Source of the DNA: CAZAYB01 sp964489215 | GTDB taxonomy: Bacteria > Planctomycetota > Phycisphaerae > Sedimentisphaerales > Anaerohalosphaeraceae | Assembly (NCBI GenBank): GCA_964489215.1 | Contig: CAZAYB010000026.1 | Location: 1 to 21,125 of the forward strand | Direction of reading: 5' to 3' | Length of the DNA stretch: 21,125 bases | In this document: in pieces, positions 6,008-13,866 of the stretch | Layout of the letters: every line of letters begins with the position of its first letter | Numbering within the stretch: position 1 is the stretch's first letter | Notes under the pieces: model-generated | The model's database searches: none | Told to the model about the DNA's origin: nothing | Seen by the model: only the letters and a program-made list of their open reading frames with translations | Program-made: the position numbers and the translations under genes

Positions 6008-6929
6008 CGAGCGTTCTCCCTGCAACCTTTAAGAAGATGTCCTCCAGATTTGACTGCCTGAGCCTGTAGTCGCTGTCGTGAATCATTTCAGAAATCATTT
6101 TAAGCTGGTCAATGTCATTTGAGTACAGCCTGCCTGTCTGTCCTGATTTTTCGACACGAACTTTTTTTAGTACGGGGTTGTCATCGAGACAATTTATCCA
6201 TTCACTGTAGTGCAGCTCGAGAACGAATTTTTCAATATTTTCCGAGAGGAGTTTTTTTGGGTTTCCCTCCATTATTTTTTTTCCCTTGTGCATTATTATC
6301 AGGAGGTCGCAGAGCTGATAGGCCTCTTCCATGTAGTGGGTTGTGAGCAGTATAGTTGTTCCAGCTCTTTTTAGCTGTCTTAGTTTGTCCCATATAAGGT
6401 GCCTTACCTGGGGGTCCAGGCCGGTGGTGGGCTCATCGAGAATCAACAACTTTGGATCGTTTAAGAGAGCTCTTGCGATTACGAGTCTTCTTTTCATTCC
6501 GCCAGACAGCTGTCTGATCGGGGCTTTTGATTTGTTTGTGAGTTCGAGAAATTCGAGGAGCTGATCTATTCTTTCTTTTGCCTTTTTTGATGGAATCCCG
6601 TAGAAATTTGAGTAAATCATGAGGTTTTGGGATACATTGAGTTCTTCGTCGAGGTTGTCTTCCTGCGGCACTACGCCGGAGAGGTACTTTATAGCTAACT
6701 GGTCCTTTCCGGGTTCATAATCGAATACCTTTATTTTTCCGTGGCATTGCTTATCCCTTTTGCATCGAGCGTAGAGCATTTTCATCATAGTCGTTTTTCC
6801 GGCCCCGTTTGGCCCGAGGAATCCGAAGCAATTTGCTTTCGGCACCTGGAAGCTTAGTCTGTCCACGGCGCATACCCCGTTTGGAAAATGCTTGCTGATG
6901 TTTTCAACGGTGATGATATTTTGGGACAT
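5994..6929 (-). CDS. ABC exporter ATPase (NodI/DrrA/CcmA-like)
   Basis: This 311-aa ATP-binding subunit has Walker A GPNGAGKT (39-46), a Q-loop (VVPQEDNL), the signature LSGGMKRR, Walker B LLILDEPTTGLDP, and an H-loop histidine in LLTTHYMEEAY. The C-terminal extension of about 80 residues ending with NLEDIFLKVAGR is typical of the DrrA/NodI subfamily, where it contacts the permease. It powers export with the permease encoded downstream, which it overlaps. The upstream zinc-ribbon gene ends 2 nt before its ATG, so both are surely cotranscribed; the ribosome site is weak, consistent with coupled translation. Confidence 0.92.
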   Translation of the reverse strand: MSQNIITVENISKHFPNGVCAVDRLSFQVPKANCFGFLGPNGAGKTTMMKMLYARCKRDKQCHGKIKVFDYEPGKDQLAIKYLSGVVPQEDNLDEELNVSQNLMIYSNFYGIPSKKAKERIDQLLEFLELTNKSKAPIRQLSGGMKRRLVIARALLNDPKLLILDEPTTGLDPQVRHLIWDKLRQLKRAGTTILLTTHYMEEAYQLCDLLIIMHKGKKIMEGNPKKLLSENIEKFVLELHYSEWINCLDDNPVLKKVRVEKSGQTGRLYSNDIDQLKMISEMIHDSDYRLRQSNLEDIFLKVAGRTLDDIQ

Positions 6930-6931
6930 GG

Positions 6932-7435
6932 TTACTGATTGAGCTGATTTTTGAGATTTTTCATTAATCCAGCGAGTAGCTTAGGCGGTATGTCAGCCAA
7001 CTCTGGTTCTGAAACGGAGGTTCGCATAAGTCTGTCGAGCAGGTCCTGTGTGTGCTCCTTGTGACTTTGCAGTATTGAAGCGTATTGTTCTGCTTTTTCG
7101 AGATTTCCCTGTGCTACGTTTCTAAGATAAAAAATTATTGCACGCAGCAGCTCTTTTTCGCTGATCGGTCCTTTATTAGTGTCATCATCATCGGGCATCG
7201 CGGTTTCGTGCAGTATGTTTTTTGTCAGTTCGTGTGTTTCCTTCATAAGATCGCCATAGTGGGTTTCGCTGCTTTCATCAATTGGTGCAAGTTTTATCTG
7301 TTCTTCTTCTGGTGCAGGCGGCAGAGGTACATAGCACTTGTGTTTGCAGAAAGGACACTTTCCCCATTTACCTCCTGCGTTGTCAGGGGCCTTTATCTTT
7401 TTTTTACAGCTTTGGCAGTGCAAACTTATAGTCAT
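6932..7435 (-). CDS. Zinc-ribbon protein of unknown function
   Basis: This 167-aa protein begins with a zinc ribbon: C7-x2-C10 and C27-x2-C30, with C34 close by. A proline/glutamate-rich acidic linker (about 38-60) and a stretch of acidic residues DDDDT follow, then a helical C-terminal half (about 90-167) with no recognisable motif. Similar N-terminal ribbons on otherwise unrelated tails are common in Planctomycetota. There is no signal peptide or membrane segment. AGGAAG lies about 7 nt before the ATG. It sits between queF (26-nt gap) and the ABC ATPase gene (2-nt gap) in one operon. A regulatory or adaptor role for the transporter is possible but is inference from position only. Confidence 0.7.
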   Translation of the reverse strand: MTISLHCQSCKKKIKAPDNAGGKWGKCPFCKHKCYVPLPPAPEEEQIKLAPIDESSETHYGDLMKETHELTKNILHETAMPDDDDTNKGPISEKELLRAIIFYLRNVAQGNLEKAEQYASILQSHKEHTQDLLDRLMRTSVSEPELADIPPKLLAGLMKNLKNQLNQ

Positions 7436-7461
7436 TTTGTTCTTCCTGTAAATCGATATAT

Positions 7462-7818
7462 TTAATTATGGCGCGGTTTGTACTCCACAAAGACATCAGT
7501 AGTTATTCCTCCGCGGGGAGTGAAACAGCTATTAATTTTCATCCATCTGGGCTTTGAAGTTTCAGTGAGGTAATCGAGGATTTCATTTGTGAGGCTCTCG
7601 TAAAAAATTCCCTTGTTCCGGAAGCTTTGCATATAAAATTTAAGGCTTTTCAGTTCGATACATTTTTTATCCGGACAGTATTCAATAGTGATTGTTCCGA
7701 AATCCGGCTGGCCGGTTTTTGGGCATACGCTGGTGAACTCTGGTATTGTTATTTTGATTGTATAGTCTCTTTGTGGGCGAGGGTTGTCAAAAAGTTCAAT
7801 TTCCTTCAGATCACTCAT
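7462..7818 (-). CDS. queF: NADPH-dependent 7-cyano-7-deazaguanine reductase QueF (short, type I)
   Basis: This 118-aa enzyme reduces the nitrile preQ0 to the amine preQ1 in queuosine synthesis. The catalytic cysteine is C32 in TSVCPKTGQPDFG with D39, the QueF motif is ELKSLKF (55-61), and E74 in GIFYES closes the substrate pocket. B. subtilis QueF has His before this Glu; here it is Tyr, which I think also occurs in other short homologues. The length is that of the unimodular type I, lacking the N-terminal extension of longer QueFs. AGGAAAAG precedes the ATG. It heads the operon with the zinc-ribbon protein and ABC exporter and is divergent from queC, the enzyme producing its substrate. Confidence 0.93.
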   Translation of the reverse strand: MSDLKEIELFDNPRPQRDYTIKITIPEFTSVCPKTGQPDFGTITIEYCPDKKCIELKSLKFYMQSFRNKGIFYESLTNEILDYLTETSKPRWMKINSCFTPRGGITTDVFVEYKPRHN

Positions 7819-7870
7819 TTTCTTTTCCTGATTATTACTGTTAAACTTGCAAAAAAGGTCTATTGTGTAT

Positions 7871-7898
7871 ATCTTAAAGCAAAATAAAAAAAATTCAA
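7871..7898 (-). promoter_or_regulatory. Candidate sigma-70 promoter for the queF operon
   Basis: On the minus strand TTGAAT (7893-7898), a 16-nt spacer and TAAGAT (7871-7876) give 4/6 and 4/6 matches. Initiation near 7864 would leave a leader of about 46 nt before queF. The queC-queF gap (7819-7957) otherwise holds no recognised riboswitch. Confidence 0.4.
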
Positions 7899-7957
7899 GC
7901 AGGTTCCATAAATAACTGCGTCAGAATGTTTAATTTTGGACATAAAAAGGCTAAATT

Positions 7958-8653
7958 GTGCTAAAAGATAAGGCGGTAGTACTTTTGAGCGGGGGTCTGG
8001 ATTCAGCTACGACTCTTGCGATGGCGATCGATGAGGGTTTTGACGCTTATTGTCTTTCATTTCGGTATGGTCAAAGGCATGTTCGAGAAATAGAATCCGC
8101 TAAGCAAGTTGCAAAATCGTTAAAAGCGAGGCAGCATCTGATTCTGGATATTGATCTTGGCATAATCGGTCATTCAGCTCTGACCGATATGGAGATAGAA
8201 GTTCCTCGGGACCGCCAAAGCAACGGAGATGAAAATGATATACCAGTAACTTATGTTCCCGCAAGGAATACGATATTTTTGAGTTATGCGCTGGCCTGGG
8301 CAGAAACATTGAGTGCCTTTGCGGTCTTTATCGGTGTTAACGCGGCAGATTATTCCGGTTACCCTGATTGCAGGAGTGAATATATAGAAGCTTATGAGAA
8401 GATGGCTAATCTTGCGACCAAAGTCTCGGTTCGTAAGAAGGGATATTTCAAGATCCACACTCCGATTGTAAAAATGAGCAAATCCCAGATAATCAGGACA
8501 GGAACGAGTCTGGGTGTGGATTTTGGTTTGACCCATTCCTGTTATGCTCCGACAGTTTCCGGCTTGTCATGCGGTCATTGTGATTCCTGCAAAATAAGGC
8601 TTAAGGGTTTCGAGGAGGCTAATCTTTCAGATCCGCTGAGTTATGCCAAATAG
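7958..8653 (+). CDS. queC: 7-cyano-7-deazaguanine synthase QueC
   Basis: This 231-aa ATP-dependent enzyme converts 7-carboxy-7-deazaguanine to preQ0. The PP-loop is LLSGGLDSATT (9-19), and the zinc site near the C-terminus has cysteines at about 195, 205, 208 and 211 (HSC, then SCGHCDSCK). FRYGQRH and VPARNTIFLSYA are further family motifs. The start is GTG with AAAAGG 7 nt upstream. Length fits the family. It is transcribed divergently from queF, so two consecutive enzymes of the pathway are paired; queD and queE are not in the window. Confidence 0.95.
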   Translation: MLKDKAVVLLSGGLDSATTLAMAIDEGFDAYCLSFRYGQRHVREIESAKQVAKSLKARQHLILDIDLGIIGHSALTDMEIEVPRDRQSNGDENDIPVTYVPARNTIFLSYALAWAETLSAFAVFIGVNAADYSGYPDCRSEYIEAYEKMANLATKVSVRKKGYFKIHTPIVKMSKSQIIRTGTSLGVDFGLTHSCYAPTVSGLSCGHCDSCKIRLKGFEEANLSDPLSYAK

Positions 8654-8681
8654 CTATTGAGTGAAAATTTTTTAAAAAGAC

Positions 8682-8709
8682 ACAGGACGACTTTTATTTG
8701 CCGTCCTGT
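8682..8709. terminator. Bidirectional intrinsic terminator
   Basis: ACAGGACG (8682-8689) and CGTCCTGT (8702-8709) form a perfect 8-bp stem with a 12-nt loop. On the minus strand the hairpin is followed by GTCTTTTT, a good T-run for the AhpD-like gene; on the plus strand it is followed by ATTTGATTTT, weaker, for queC. It lies in the gap between the two convergent genes. Confidence 0.8.
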
Positions 8710-8728
8710 ATTTGATTTTGAAAATATA

Positions 8729-9067
8729 TTACTCGTTTGCCTGCAATGCTTCTATTACCGCAGGCAGGTGCATATATGCAGGTCCTCCGCCCATCATTAC
8801 GGCAACTTCGGCAGCTTCAAGAATCTCTTCAGGTGTTGCTCCGGCCTGAAGTGACTTTTTTACATGTGCTAAAATGCATGGTTCGCATTTTGAGGCAACA
8901 GCAATACCAACGGCGACCAGTTCCTTTTGCTTTAGAGAAATTTTACCATCAGTCATTACCTTGCTGAACAGTGCACCAAAGCCGCCTGCAGCGTTTGGTG
9001 TCTTTTCCTTCATTTTTTCCATCATTGAACCCATGTTCTGGTAAAAATCGTGTGCACTGCAACTCAT
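8729..9067 (-). CDS. Carboxymuconolactone decarboxylase / AhpD-like protein
   Basis: This 112-aa helical protein has the AhpD-type redox site C61-E-P-C64-I-L-A-H68, the CxxCxxxH motif that in AhpD carries out peroxidatic disulfide chemistry. The following GATPEEILEAAEVAVMMGG (76-94) is the standard CMD helix pair. It may act as a peroxidase or disulfide reductase on an unknown partner. The Met-rich N-terminus (MGSMMEKMKE) is unusual but soluble. AAAGGAG sits 9-10 nt before the ATG. It is monocistronic, ending at the shared terminator with queC. Confidence 0.88.
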   Translation of the reverse strand: MSCSAHDFYQNMGSMMEKMKEKTPNAAGGFGALFSKVMTDGKISLKQKELVAVGIAVASKCEPCILAHVKKSLQAGATPEEILEAAEVAVMMGGGPAYMHLPAVIEALQANE

Positions 9068-9166
9068 CTTAGAAATCTCCTTTCAAAATTAATAGTTTTC
9101 TTTTGAGACCCTGGAGAGGTAAACATTACAGCTCTATAATGCTAAATCTCGCCGGGTCTTCAATAT

Positions 9167-9186
9167 CGATAATGTCAAGATTATCG
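9167..9186. promoter_or_regulatory. Perfect inverted repeat upstream of the AhpD-like gene
   Basis: CGATAAT (9167-9173) and ATTATCG (9180-9186) flank 6 nt. The minus strand reads TTGACA across the centre (9173-9178), a perfect -35 hexamer, but I find no good -10 at 16-18 nt. A 10-bp palindrome TATACGTATA follows at 9197-9206. The dyad has operator geometry and lies about 100 nt before the AhpD-like start. Confidence 0.35.
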
Positions 9187-9313
9187 TATATGATTTTATA
9201 CGTATACAGGGTGATGGCAAGATATGTTTTGTCAAAATTGGCATTTCCGACATAACCTTATGTAATAAAGGCAGTTAAAAATTGCAGGGAAGATTGTAAA
9301 CGTTGTATGTAAC

Positions 9314-10183
9314 TTATAATGACTGCTGGGAATGCTGGATGAAAGCATCGCTTAGAGCCTTTGCGACATCGTTGGCGGTAGTGCTTATCTGTCCTAATTT
9401 CCGTGCAGCTATATCGCCTGCGAGTCCATGTATGTAAACAGCAAGTACAGCGGCATCGAACTGGTTTTCTATAGAGCCTGAGAGCCCTGCAATGACCCCT
9501 GTCAGTACATCTCCTGTTCCACCTGCAGCCATGCCCGGGTTCCCTGTGCTGTTTGTATAAATTCTTTTTCCGTCAGTGACTATGGTATCTGCACCTTTTA
9601 GCACGACGATGGATTTTGATTCTTTTGCCATTTTCACGGCTGTTTTTTTTCTGTCAGCGGGCATTTGTTCACGGAAAAGACTTTTCCAGAGACGCTTCAT
9701 CTCTCCCGGATGTGGTGTTATGGTCAGATCTGCTTTGTGCAGTTTCCATGCATTATTTAATTTTGCCAGGCAGTTGAGGCCATCGGCATCGATTATAAGT
9801 CTTATTTTCCGGCTTATCAGTGCAGAGACGACGTCTTTTACGCCATTATCAGTTCCTGCGCCTGGTCCAAAAGCGGTAACATCGTTTTGCTGAGCTAAGT
9901 TTAATATTTCATTTACAGCATTTGAGGATATTTGTCCATTTTGGCCGCTTATTAATGGAGCGGTTGTATAACATGGATTTATGGATGCAACTATAGGGAG
10001 GACTTTATCGGGGACGGCGACTTTTACCAGGCCGGCTCCGGAACGCAGTGCAGCTTCAGCAGCGATGGCAATTGCACCTGTCATTCCAATACTTCCACCT
10101 GCCAACAGTATTCTTCCAAAATCACCTTTGTGGGCGTTCTTTTTTCTGGGTTTTAATTTAATCGGCTCATTTACTGTTTTCAT
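9314..10183 (-). CDS. nnrD: ADP-dependent NAD(P)H-hydrate dehydratase (NnrD)
   Basis: This 289-aa ribokinase-fold repair enzyme dehydrates the damaged S-form of NAD(P)HX at the expense of ADP. Family signatures are present: HKGDFGRILLAGGS near the start, GPGAGTDNGV, IIDADGLN, TITPHPGEMKRL, VVLKGADTIVTDG and AAGGTGDVLTGVIAGL with the catalytic aspartate in GTGD. It is the dehydratase alone; many bacteria fuse the NnrE epimerase at the N-terminus, which is missing here. GCGAGG precedes the ATG by 6 nt. It overlaps larB by 17 nt and is the last gene of the operon. No clear terminator follows. Confidence 0.92.
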   Translation of the reverse strand: MKTVNEPIKLKPRKKNAHKGDFGRILLAGGSIGMTGAIAIAAEAALRSGAGLVKVAVPDKVLPIVASINPCYTTAPLISGQNGQISSNAVNEILNLAQQNDVTAFGPGAGTDNGVKDVVSALISRKIRLIIDADGLNCLAKLNNAWKLHKADLTITPHPGEMKRLWKSLFREQMPADRKKTAVKMAKESKSIVVLKGADTIVTDGKRIYTNSTGNPGMAAGGTGDVLTGVIAGLSGSIENQFDAAVLAVYIHGLAGDIAARKLGQISTTANDVAKALSDAFIQHSQQSL

Positions 10184-10946
10184 TTTTTGCCTCGCAAATT
10201 TTCTGATTTATCAGGCTTGCGGTATATGCGGCCCCGAAACCGTTGTCTATGTTAACTACAGTAACCCCGGAAGCGCAGCAGTTAAGCATGGTGAGCAAAG
10301 CTGAGAGCCCTTTGAAGCTTGCCCCGTAACCTACGCTTGTTGGTACAGCAATGACCGGAGCACTTACCATCCCCCCTACCACGCTTGGCAAGGCCCCTTC
10401 CATACCTGCTACAACAATCAGAGTATTTGCTTTCTGAAGAGTCTTTATGTACGGCAAAATTCTGTGCAGGCCTGCTACTCCGACATCATAGATAGTTTCG
10501 ACGTTGTTTCCCATGGTCTGGCAGGTTACTTTTGCTTCCTCAGCAACGGGTATGTCGCTTGTGCCGGCACATACAATTGCGACGAGTCCGACTTTTTCGA
10601 GCGGTTTTTTTTCGTAGACAATCGTTCTGGCGGCAGATTCATAACGAATACCGGGAAACTTTCGGGTATTTTGCAGGGCCTGGTAAATCTGAGGGTTAGC
10701 TCTGCTTGCGATGATGTTATTTGATTTTGTGGCGAGTCTTTCGAAAATATGCGTAATCTGGTCATTCGTTTTTCCGGGGCAGTAAATAACCTCGCAAAAA
10801 CCGCATCTTAAATTTCTATGATGGTCGATTTTGGCAAATCCTGCATCTTCAAACGGCAGATGTTTTAGTGTCTGTAGAGCGTCATTGATATCGAGTGAGC
10901 CGGTCTTTACGTCCTGAAGCAATTTTTTGATTATTTCGGTTTCCAC
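10167..10946 (-). CDS. larB: Nickel-pincer cofactor biosynthesis protein LarB
   Basis: This 259-aa protein is LarB, which carboxylates the pyridinium ring of NaAD and releases AMP in the first step of the nickel-pincer cofactor of lactate racemase. The N-terminal 120 residues are LarB-specific, including RCGFCEVIYCPGKT and SRANPQIYQAL; the C-terminal part is a PurE/AIR-carboxylase-like domain with CAGTSDIPVAEEA, DVGVAGLHR, GMEGALPSVVGG and NIDNGFGAAY. The start is GTG with AAGGA upstream. It lies 27 nt after tsaD and overlaps nnrD. LarC, LarE and a LarA-family enzyme are not in the window, so it may work with distant partners. Confidence 0.93.
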   Translation of the reverse strand: METEIIKKLLQDVKTGSLDINDALQTLKHLPFEDAGFAKIDHHRNLRCGFCEVIYCPGKTNDQITHIFERLATKSNNIIASRANPQIYQALQNTRKFPGIRYESAARTIVYEKKPLEKVGLVAIVCAGTSDIPVAEEAKVTCQTMGNNVETIYDVGVAGLHRILPYIKTLQKANTLIVVAGMEGALPSVVGGMVSAPVIAVPTSVGYGASFKGLSALLTMLNCCASGVTVVNIDNGFGAAYTASLINQKICEAKNENSK

Positions 10947-10973
10947 TGATTCGTTTCCTTTTCTGATTATTGT

Positions 10974-12002
10974 TCATGAAGTTGCGCTGACTTCGAGAGT
11001 AAGAGGGGCAAAGTCTTCGGCGAGATATTTATGATAGGCAAGCGAAGCGACCATGACGGCGTTATCAGTGCATAACTTTTTTGGTGCAATAAGTAACTCG
11101 AGTTTGTTTTCACTGCACATTTTCTGCATTTGTTCCCTGAGGCTTGTATTAGCGGCTACCCCCCCTGCCATGAGTACGGTTTTTGCGAGAGCAAAATCGG
11201 CAGCACGTTTTGTTTTTTTTACGAGCACTTCTACAACCGCAGCCTGGAATGATGCGGCAATGTCTGCAATTTCCCGGGAGGAGAATTGATTTATCAAATT
11301 TTCCGATTTCATGTTTTGTCCCTTGCAGTGGTACAGTACGGCAGTTTTCAGACCGCTGAACGAGAAATCGAAATTGTCCTTGTCGAGCATTGAACGAGGG
11401 AAATTAACAGCTTTTGGGTTTCCCTTTGCTGCTGTTTTTTCGATGCTTGGTCCTCCCGGGTAGGGTAGATTCAGTATCGATGCGACTTTGTCAAAGGCTT
11501 CTCCGGCGGCATCGTCGATAGTTTTACCAATAAGGTCAAGGTCAAGTGCTGTTTTGCATTTGTAAAGGTTTGTATGACCTCCGGAAACGATAAGAGCAAC
11601 GGCAGGTAAGTCGATATTCTGACGGTTCAGCATGGCGCTTTGCAGGTGAGCATGAACATGGTTTACGGCGATGAGGGGCTTTTGCTTCATGAATGCGAGA
11701 GTTTTGGCGGCGGTCAGTCCGACGATCAAGGAAATTGTAAGGCCCGGTTGGTTTGCGACAGCTATTGCATGGATCTGGTCCCATGGCATGTTGGATTTTT
11801 CCAGAGCGGCTCTGACAACCTGATAGATGGTTTCGACGTGTGCCCTTGAAGCTATTTCAGGTACGACACCGCCGTATTCAGCGTGCAGTTTTTCCTGTGA
11901 TGCAACGACAGAGGATAGTATCTGTGAGCCAGACGAAACAACGGCAGCAGCGGTTTCGTCACAACTGCTTTCAATAGCGAGGATGTTTATTTTTTCTTTC
12001 AT
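10974..12002 (-). CDS. tsaD: tRNA N6-adenosine threonylcarbamoyltransferase TsaD
   Basis: This 342-aa ASKHA-fold enzyme transfers the threonylcarbamoyl group to A37 of ANN-decoding tRNAs (t6A), working with TsaB and TsaE. The metal-binding pair is H115 and H119 in NHVHAHLQ; ESSCDETA (11-18), IVSGGHTNLY (138-147) and MAGGVAANTSLR are the other diagnostic stretches. Length is normal. The ATG begins 1 nt after the DUF362 stop. TsaB and TsaE are not visible here. It is an essential housekeeping gene in most bacteria, which anchors this operon as chromosomal. Confidence 0.96.
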   Translation of the reverse strand: MKEKINILAIESSCDETAAAVVSSGSQILSSVVASQEKLHAEYGGVVPEIASRAHVETIYQVVRAALEKSNMPWDQIHAIAVANQPGLTISLIVGLTAAKTLAFMKQKPLIAVNHVHAHLQSAMLNRQNIDLPAVALIVSGGHTNLYKCKTALDLDLIGKTIDDAAGEAFDKVASILNLPYPGGPSIEKTAAKGNPKAVNFPRSMLDKDNFDFSFSGLKTAVLYHCKGQNMKSENLINQFSSREIADIAASFQAAVVEVLVKKTKRAADFALAKTVLMAGGVAANTSLREQMQKMCSENKLELLIAPKKLCTDNAVMVASLAYHKYLAEDFAPLTLEVSATS

Positions 12003-12003
12003 G

Positions 12004-12990
12004 TCAAGTGGCCGATTTTTTCAGAGTTAACTTTTTTTGTATTTCCTTCAGGAAGTTTTTTGTAAGTATAAGAGCCTGTTTGCAAACGCTTTTGATAATC
12101 CTGGGGAGCGTAAAATTTAACGGTATAATATTCGGTTTTTCAAAATCGCAGCAGCAGAGCTGTTTTATATCGTCACCAATTAAATTTATTTTATCGGGAT
12201 TTGTACAGCCAAATTTTATATTTTCGGCAGTTTTGATTATCGGCAGTGAAGAAGGATCAATGCCGGTAATTTTACAGCAGGCTAATTCGCAGGCAATCGG
12301 GTCCCGGGCTGCAATTATTGCTCCGATTTGCTTTGGTGTTCCGTTTAACGGGCCAGGGCCCTGCATAGCAGTAACGGCATCGATTATGTTCAGGGCAGGT
12401 GCGAGATGTTCGTATATGCCGATGAGCATTTCACAAAAACTGAGGCAGTTGGAGCCTCTTTTGAAATGCCAAAGTGCCTTTTCCTTTCCGACGACGCATC
12501 CGAACATATTCTTTACGGCGAATGTTGCGCCGAGCTGCTGGTGAGCCTTTAATTTCGGCAGGTTTATTATTTTGTCTGCTTCGAGTGCGGAGCGGGCAAT
12601 AGTTACTGATGTGTCCCTGACTTTGATTTTTCTGCCTGTTTTGAAGGGGACGACCCTGACATCAAGTTTTTTAAGCTGATCGGCTATGTTCATGGCATTG
12701 ATGCAGGTTTGGGTGTCACCCCATGCGGGCGAATCTCCGATCATAATTTTTGCGGTGTGGTTTCTGAGCAGAGCTGCAAGGGCAAGTATCAATTGAGGGT
12801 TTGTTACCGCTGGTGTATGCACCTTGTTTGCCATGATGAGATTGGGTTTTATCAGCACTGTATCGGATTTCGATATATTGATGCTGTTGTCGCCGAGCAG
12901 ATGGAAAACCTTTTGCAAAGCGGTGATTAAGCGGTCAGGAGAATACTCGGGGCAATTCACAACAGCAACATTGTATTTATCCGTATTCAA
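12004..12990 (-). CDS. DUF362 domain protein
   Basis: This 328-aa protein has the DUF362 pattern: VLIKPNLIM early, IMIGDSPAWGDTQ in the middle, then the signature LPKLKAHQQLGATFAVKNMFGCVVGKEKALWHF and ARDPIACELACCKITGIDP. Some relatives carry a C-terminal ferredoxin domain; here the tail is basic and helical instead and contains a CCC triplet (QLCCCDFEKP). The function is not established; a role in cofactor or iron-sulfur chemistry is often proposed. The start is TTG with GGGGGT 8 nt upstream, lying inside the last codons of the lipoprotein gene. It is coupled to tsaD by a 1-nt gap. Confidence 0.85.
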   Translation of the reverse strand: MNTDKYNVAVVNCPEYSPDRLITALQKVFHLLGDNSINISKSDTVLIKPNLIMANKVHTPAVTNPQLILALAALLRNHTAKIMIGDSPAWGDTQTCINAMNIADQLKKLDVRVVPFKTGRKIKVRDTSVTIARSALEADKIINLPKLKAHQQLGATFAVKNMFGCVVGKEKALWHFKRGSNCLSFCEMLIGIYEHLAPALNIIDAVTAMQGPGPLNGTPKQIGAIIAARDPIACELACCKITGIDPSSLPIIKTAENIKFGCTNPDKINLIGDDIKQLCCCDFEKPNIIPLNFTLPRIIKSVCKQALILTKNFLKEIQKKLTLKKSAT

Positions 12991-13803
12991 TTAACTTACC
13001 CCCGTGCAAACTAAGACGTATAGCTTTACCCTGAGTTTTTCGGTATGATTACCTTCGAAAAGAGCATTTGCGAGAATGGTATCTTCAGGCTGAAACTGAG
13101 CAGGTCCGATTATGATAAAATCTCCAATTCCCATTCTGGTGACAAATCCTGTACTGACAAATTCGATTCTGTCCGGATCGCTTTGGTTTAAGGCTTTAAT
13201 GTTTTGTATTCCGAGCTTATGACCGTAAACAGCCATGACCTTAACTTCAGCGGTTCCTTTGATACGCGGACTGGGCCTTGCCTTTATGTTCCAGCCGATT
13301 CTTGCGGCCGGGCTTAAATCAGCAGCAGCAACCTGGCCTTTGGACTGTGTATAGAAGACGGTTTTTGGCTCTTTAAGGATCGATACTGCGATGTCATCTC
13401 CTTTTTGATCGAAGATAATTAGCGAATGTGTACCGATTTTTTTTAGGTTTGCTTTTTGCAGTTTTGCCGCGGCGATGTCCCACATTTTATTTGAACCGAA
13501 CGCAGCAAGTAGGCCGTTGGCAAGGAATATTTGCTTATTTGCGAATCTGATTGGTCTTTGAGGAAGCGTATCTGCGACAGAACGAAAATAAAAGAGCTTT
13601 TCGGCATCAATTTCGAGGGTAATCAGTTCAACTCTGACGGCCTTTGGCTGTTTTACGGTATATTCAGGTGCGATGTCCTTTAGCTTTATCCCTGTTATGT
13701 CCGGATCTTCAGCTTTGTCCTTTTGCTGACTTTCAGTTTCTAAACAGCCGAAAAAGGCGACCATAATGGTTATAATTAAAATAATAGCGATAAATTTTTT
13801 CAT
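12991..13803 (-). CDS. Lipoprotein of unknown function
   Basis: This 270-aa protein starts with a lipoprotein signal: MKK, a hydrophobic core IAIILIITIMVAF, and a lipobox ending FFGC with the lipidated cysteine C20. A Gln/Lys/Asp-rich linker (21-40) precedes a mixed domain with no motif I recognise. The C-terminal 80 residues (from about 190) read as alternating strands with a GDFIIIGP turn and a hydrophobic final strand KLYVLVCTGV, which vaguely recalls secretin-type beta domains, but this is a weak impression. There is no good ribosome site; TATAAT lies close upstream. It is the first gene of the five-gene operon and abuts DUF362 without a gap. Confidence 0.75.
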   Translation of the reverse strand: MKKFIAIILIITIMVAFFGCLETESQQKDKAEDPDITGIKLKDIAPEYTVKQPKAVRVELITLEIDAEKLFYFRSVADTLPQRPIRFANKQIFLANGLLAAFGSNKMWDIAAAKLQKANLKKIGTHSLIIFDQKGDDIAVSILKEPKTVFYTQSKGQVAAADLSPAARIGWNIKARPSPRIKGTAEVKVMAVYGHKLGIQNIKALNQSDPDRIEFVSTGFVTRMGIGDFIIIGPAQFQPEDTILANALFEGNHTEKLRVKLYVLVCTGVS

Positions 13804-13816
13804 AGCATTTCATGAT

Positions 13817-13840
13817 ATTATAAGCTGGGGTTAAAGTCAA
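13817..13840 (-). promoter_or_regulatory. Promoter-like -10 just before the lipoprotein gene
   Basis: A perfect TATAAT (13817-13822, minus strand) lies 13 nt before the lipoprotein ATG, so a start at about 13810 would give a 5' leader of only about 7 nt. The obvious TTGACT (13835-13840) is too close at 12 nt to act as its -35. If this promoter works, the mRNA is nearly leaderless, in line with the missing ribosome site. Confidence 0.35.
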
Positions 13841-13866
13841 CCGGCGGGAAAATGGGGTGGATTGAA

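Noticed and set aside
7819..7957. preQ1 riboswitch before queC or queF
   Set aside because: GCAGGTTCC...CTGC near 7900-7918 forms a short hairpin, but the A-rich tail and the conserved loop bases of preQ1-I are missing on both strands.
12008..12544. 178-codon open frame on the plus strand
   Set aside because: Antisense to the DUF362 gene, which has conserved family motifs throughout.
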